From Marinobacter sp. es.048 (GTDB lineage: Bacteria > Pseudomonadota > Gammaproteobacteria > Pseudomonadales > Oleiphilaceae): a DNA stretch of 64,000 nt. Shown in pieces: positions 61,814 through 64,000 of this stretch. The stretch spans positions 744,001-808,000 of the forward strand of contig NZ_FYFA01000001.1 in the NCBI RefSeq assembly GCF_900188435.1. Reading direction: 5' to 3'. The translations under genes were made by a program, and so were the position numbers. Position 1 is the first letter of the stretch. Every line of letters starts with the position of its first letter. The notes beneath the pieces were generated by a model that did not search any database, was not told where the DNA came from, and saw only the letters and a list, made by a program, of their open reading frames with translations.

Positions 61814-62446
61814 ATTTTCACTACTTTTGCCTTTTTTGGCCTCAACCATCCCAGGCATGGTGAATGTGTACATCAGGAAAAGCTCTGAGAATGAGAGAAG
61901 CTCATCCGCGAATTCAGGTGTAACCGGCAGCTCCTCATGCGCGGCTTCGTTACCGTCATCCCTGATCACGTGCGCCCAGTTTTTTAACTCATTAGTGATA
62001 ATGCCCAGATCGTAAAGCTTCTCTATACGTTTGAAGAGGTTGCCTGTGCCCTCTGGATGAAGTTTTTTGACAGCAACCTCAAGTGTTTTTCTAGACATCA
62101 TCGCAGATGCATCTAGGTTTCCAGAATTCAATGTATGCGCGGCCTGAACGAAAAATGCTTGAATGTTTTCTGGGAGGTATTGAGGAGCCTCAATAGACTG
62201 AGGCTTTGGGTATTCATCTATCATATCCAGACCGGTTACCTTCTCAAGGTTGCCTGCGGTACCATGCAGTGGTTTCCCTGCAGTGAAGTAAAACTCGGCA
62301 AAGTACCCACTGTGACAATTTCCGCAACTGAAAGCCGTTAGAAATACTTTCTGAGATTGATCACTTGGTTTAAGAAAATCTGCAAAAGAAGCGAAGCTCA
62401 CGTTTGCCGCATGGCAGTGAGGGCAGTTTCTTATGATTGTGCCCAT
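61808..62446 (-). CDS. DUF4145/HEPN-like protein with N-terminal zinc ribbon (cassette gene)
   Basis: A 212-residue protein. An N-terminal zinc-binding part has CPHCHAANV and CGNCHSGYF (two Cys pairs, about residues 8-11 and 43-46). The C-terminal helical part resembles DUF4145 (NLDASAMMSRKTLEVAVKKL and HVIRDDGNEAAHE), a HEPN-fold family in defence and restriction-associated proteins. GGAG precedes ATG 62446. It is flanked by attC sites and forms one gene cassette. Function unknown; phage or plasmid defence is a reasonable guess. Confidence 0.8.
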   Translation of the reverse strand: MGTIIRNCPHCHAANVSFASFADFLKPSDQSQKVFLTAFSCGNCHSGYFAEFYFTAGKPLHGTAGNLEKVTGLDMIDEYPKPQSIEAPQYLPENIQAFFVQAAHTLNSGNLDASAMMSRKTLEVAVKKLHPEGTGNLFKRIEKLYDLGIITNELKNWAHVIRDDGNEAAHEELPVTPEFADELLSFSELFLMYTFTMPGMVEAKKGKSSENA

Positions 62447-62469
62447 TTCTGTGCTCCTAATTTGTATGC

Positions 62470-62545
62470 ATAACGCCAAGCTTTGCGGCAATTGTGGAAC
62501 CGCGCAGCGGTAGAAGAATTGGCCTGCAACAGCGACTGGTTATGC
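62470..62545 (-). other. Integron attC recombination site (second)
   Basis: On the minus strand a 76-bp element begins GCATAACCAG and ends TTGGCGTTAT. The inner arms TTGCAGGCCAATT and AATTGCCGCAA are complementary with one bulge. The TAA stop of the next cassette gene is within the starting core. Length equals that of the first site. Confidence 0.75.
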
Positions 62546-63100
62546 CTCTTCTAACTTGGCTTTGACCCTTGCTGCCAGATCGGCGTAGTTTCGAGCTGTT
62601 TCAGGTGTGACATCAGAGTCGGTACCATGCACTGCATCATTTCTGATCCGCCGAAGCTTATCTAGCATTTGCAATACGCCTTGTCCCAAGGCTGGAGTGT
62701 CTAAGTTGTTCCATTGTATGCTTTGAATTCTATGGTGAGGCGGCGTGTGTGAATTGGCATACTCAATACCGTGCCTTTTTTCATAGTCGGTCATTGCCTC
62801 CTCAACCGATAGCCAAGCGTCCAAGATAGCTCCTCTCGGGCTGTCCTCGGCGAGTCTATTGATTCTTGCTCGCTCCGAATCTGAGTCAGCATCCGTAACA
62901 GCACCCAAAGCTTTGTCCGCGCTGATTGCTGCCGCCTCTACCTCTCGGGCAAGATCAATTTCAGAGTTTTTATGTTTAATTTTTGTGATTCTGGCCAAAA
63001 GGTTGGCTACTTCCGCACGCAAGAGAATCACTATGACGACCACTGCTATGGGCCATGCTAGGGCTTTGATCGTTGCTGCTGTGAAATCTAAGAAACCCAT
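62540..63100 (-). CDS. Membrane-anchored HEPN-like protein (cassette gene)
   Basis: A 186-residue protein. One N-terminal membrane helix (IKALAWPIAVVVIVILL, about 11-27) is followed by a charged coiled-coil-like stretch (ARITKIKHKNSEIDLAREVEAA in parts) and a helical domain. This contains RRIRNDAVHG, an R-x4-H arrangement like HEPN nuclease motifs and DUF4145. It is encoded in a cassette bounded by attC 62470-62545 and a core site GCATAAC at 63114-63120. Function unknown. Confidence 0.75.
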   Translation of the reverse strand: MGFLDFTAATIKALAWPIAVVVIVILLRAEVANLLARITKIKHKNSEIDLAREVEAAAISADKALGAVTDADSDSERARINRLAEDSPRGAILDAWLSVEEAMTDYEKRHGIEYANSHTPPHHRIQSIQWNNLDTPALGQGVLQMLDKLRRIRNDAVHGTDSDVTPETARNYADLAARVKAKLEEA

Positions 63101-63113
63101 AACACCTCGTAGG

Positions 63114-63120
63114 CATAACA
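63114..63120 (-). other. Integron-type core recombination site
   Basis: GCATAAC on the plus strand is GTTATGC on the minus strand, identical to the cores that begin the other cassettes and 13 bp before the ATG at 63100. It marks the upstream boundary of the cassette pair. A full third attC could not be traced upstream. Confidence 0.5.
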
Positions 63121-63564
63121 GCTAATTATACGAACGCGTTCGCCTATCACGCATTCTGAGAGAATCACACCGTCGGCTCTCTTGAAAAAATTTGTTCAAT
63201 AGACTTAGGTGCTTAGCTACCTGTTTTCAGCGTTTGCTGCCAGAGGAATAGGCCCAGGTGCTCCTCCGACAGGTTCGGTGGGAGCGTATAACTTCTAGAG
63301 CTCCCAAGGGGTTTCCAGGCTATATCAAAGGGTTATCGAAAATTCCCCGGTCTTATTTAGGAGTTTTGCGAACGAATTCGTATAACTCCGTGGTTACCCA
63401 TATCGGCAGGGTAGTCCAAACGCCTGAATCCCGCACACAAGTGGTGCTTCTGTTGAACAGTTCGTGGTGTTTTCGGGGGTCTCGGTGATAAAGATTTGGT
63501 TTGAATCAGGAGCCTTTCGCGCGTAAAGGCACCATGGAAGCAATCGGTTGAAAAGGAAGTCCCC
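63121..63564. other. Intergenic region right of cassettes
   Basis: 444 bp without a supported gene. CGAACGCGTTCG (63132-63143) is a perfect 12-bp palindrome beside the cassette boundary. No integron integrase gene or attI can be recognised. AAGGAAG before 63565 is the ribosome-binding site of the next gene. Confidence 0.4.
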
Positions 63565-64000
63565 ATGAAAGTATTTCTGTTTTTGGTCTCGCTCTGCCTT
63601 ATCCCCATTTCGGCAAACGCCGGCGTCTATAAATGGGTCGACGCCAACGGCCAGACCCATTTCGGGGATCGTCCACCGGCTCAGGGGGCATCAAGTGAAG
63701 TGAAAGTGAAGTCCGCCCCGGCCAGCGTGGATGCGGGTGCCCGGGAGCGGCATCAGAAGATGACCGAGTTTCTGGAACAGCAGCAGGAAGAGCGTGAGGC
63801 ACGTCAGGCAGCCAATGCCAAGGCTGAGGAGAAAGCGGAGAAGCAAGCCGAGCTGTGCAGAAAGCTGCGGGCGCGTCTCAAGTTTCTTGCCAGCGTTTCG
63901 ACTTTTTACAACATCAACGATCAGGGCGAGCGGGTCTATGTGAATGAGGCCGAGAACACCCAGATTCGGGAGGACTTCCGGGCGAAGGTGCGCAAAACCT
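63565..64000 (+). CDS. DUF4124 domain-containing exported protein (partial)
   Basis: The first 145 codons of a gene cut by the window end. A signal peptide (VFLFLVSLCLIPISANA) is followed by the DUF4124 motif GVYKWVDANGQTHFGDRPP. Next comes a highly charged coiled-coil segment rich in Glu, Gln and Arg (residues about 65-105). The family is periplasmic and common in gammaproteobacteria; the molecular role is not established. AAGGAAG lies upstream of the ATG. Confidence 0.88.
   Translation, partial: MKVFLFLVSLCLIPISANAGVYKWVDANGQTHFGDRPPAQGASSEVKVKSAPASVDAGARERHQKMTEFLEQQQEEREARQAANAKAEEKAEKQAELCRKLRARLKFLASVSTFYNINDQGERVYVNEAENTQIREDFRAKVRKT

Overview
The window reads as chromosome of a marine-type gammaproteobacterium. 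The right end carries housekeeping genes (GreB, an acyl-CoA-binding protein, a DUF4124 protein) of a kind I associate with Marinobacter and relatives; the genus is an inference from gene style only. About 55 kb is a catabolic region for a lipid-like, probably branched or alicyclic carboxylic acid or terpenoid/steroid-type compound. It has no rRNA, complete tRNA or CRISPR.

Layout. 0.2-6.7 kb: operon of acyl-CoA dehydrogenase, acetoacetyl-CoA synthetase, mmsA, etfB and etfA. 7.1-8.4 kb: an MFS acid transporter on the minus strand, followed by a broken SnoaL-like gene. 9.2-17.3 kb: operon of acyl-CoA ligase, Rieske oxygenase, Rieske ferredoxin, HSD17B4-type SDR, a double acyl-CoA dehydrogenase fusion and another acyl-CoA dehydrogenase. 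17.4-20.3 kb: SDR, enoyl-CoA hydratase and a MarR regulator. 20.5-28 kb: an AT-richer block between two decayed IS3 remnants, with a CrtC-like protein, an APH-type kinase, an AraC regulator and orphan oxidase subunit III/IV-like membrane proteins. 28-31.7 kb: CitE-like lyase, UspA, CoA-transferase and MaoC hydratase, which together resemble the itaconate (Ict/Ich/Ccl) set. 32.4-36.1 kb: second Rieske oxygenase, SDR and a membrane protein. 37.5-46.6 kb: an envelope transport system (DUF1329, phytoene-desaturase-like oxidoreductase, small protein, DUF1302, YCF48-like, RND/MMPL). 46.6-49.6 kb: a 2-oxo acid dehydrogenase complex with a split E2. 49.8-55.0 kb: minus-strand operon of HMG-CoA-synthase-like/DUF35 fusion, SCP2-type thiolase, MaoC, enoyl-CoA hydratase and phosphatase.

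The right border holds a 3' fragment of a tRNA-Arg gene (a probable attachment site), two orphan antitoxin-like genes and a repeat-rich stretch. Core-like genes follow from 58 kb, interrupted at 61.7-63.1 kb by two integron-type gene cassettes with attC sites, both encoding HEPN/DUF4145-like proteins.

How it fits together (inference): substrate enters or crosses the envelope through the DUF1302/DUF1329/RND system and the MFS carrier, is CoA-activated, hydroxylated by the Rieske enzymes, and shortened by beta-oxidation with ETF as electron acceptor. C3-C5 branched leftovers are handled by MmsA, acetoacetyl-CoA synthetase, the Ict/Ich/Ccl-like set and the 2-oxo acid dehydrogenase. The most notable signal is a repeated element close to AATATAGTATG in the leaders of about twelve transcription units of the catabolic region and not seen in the flanking core, suggesting one regulon.
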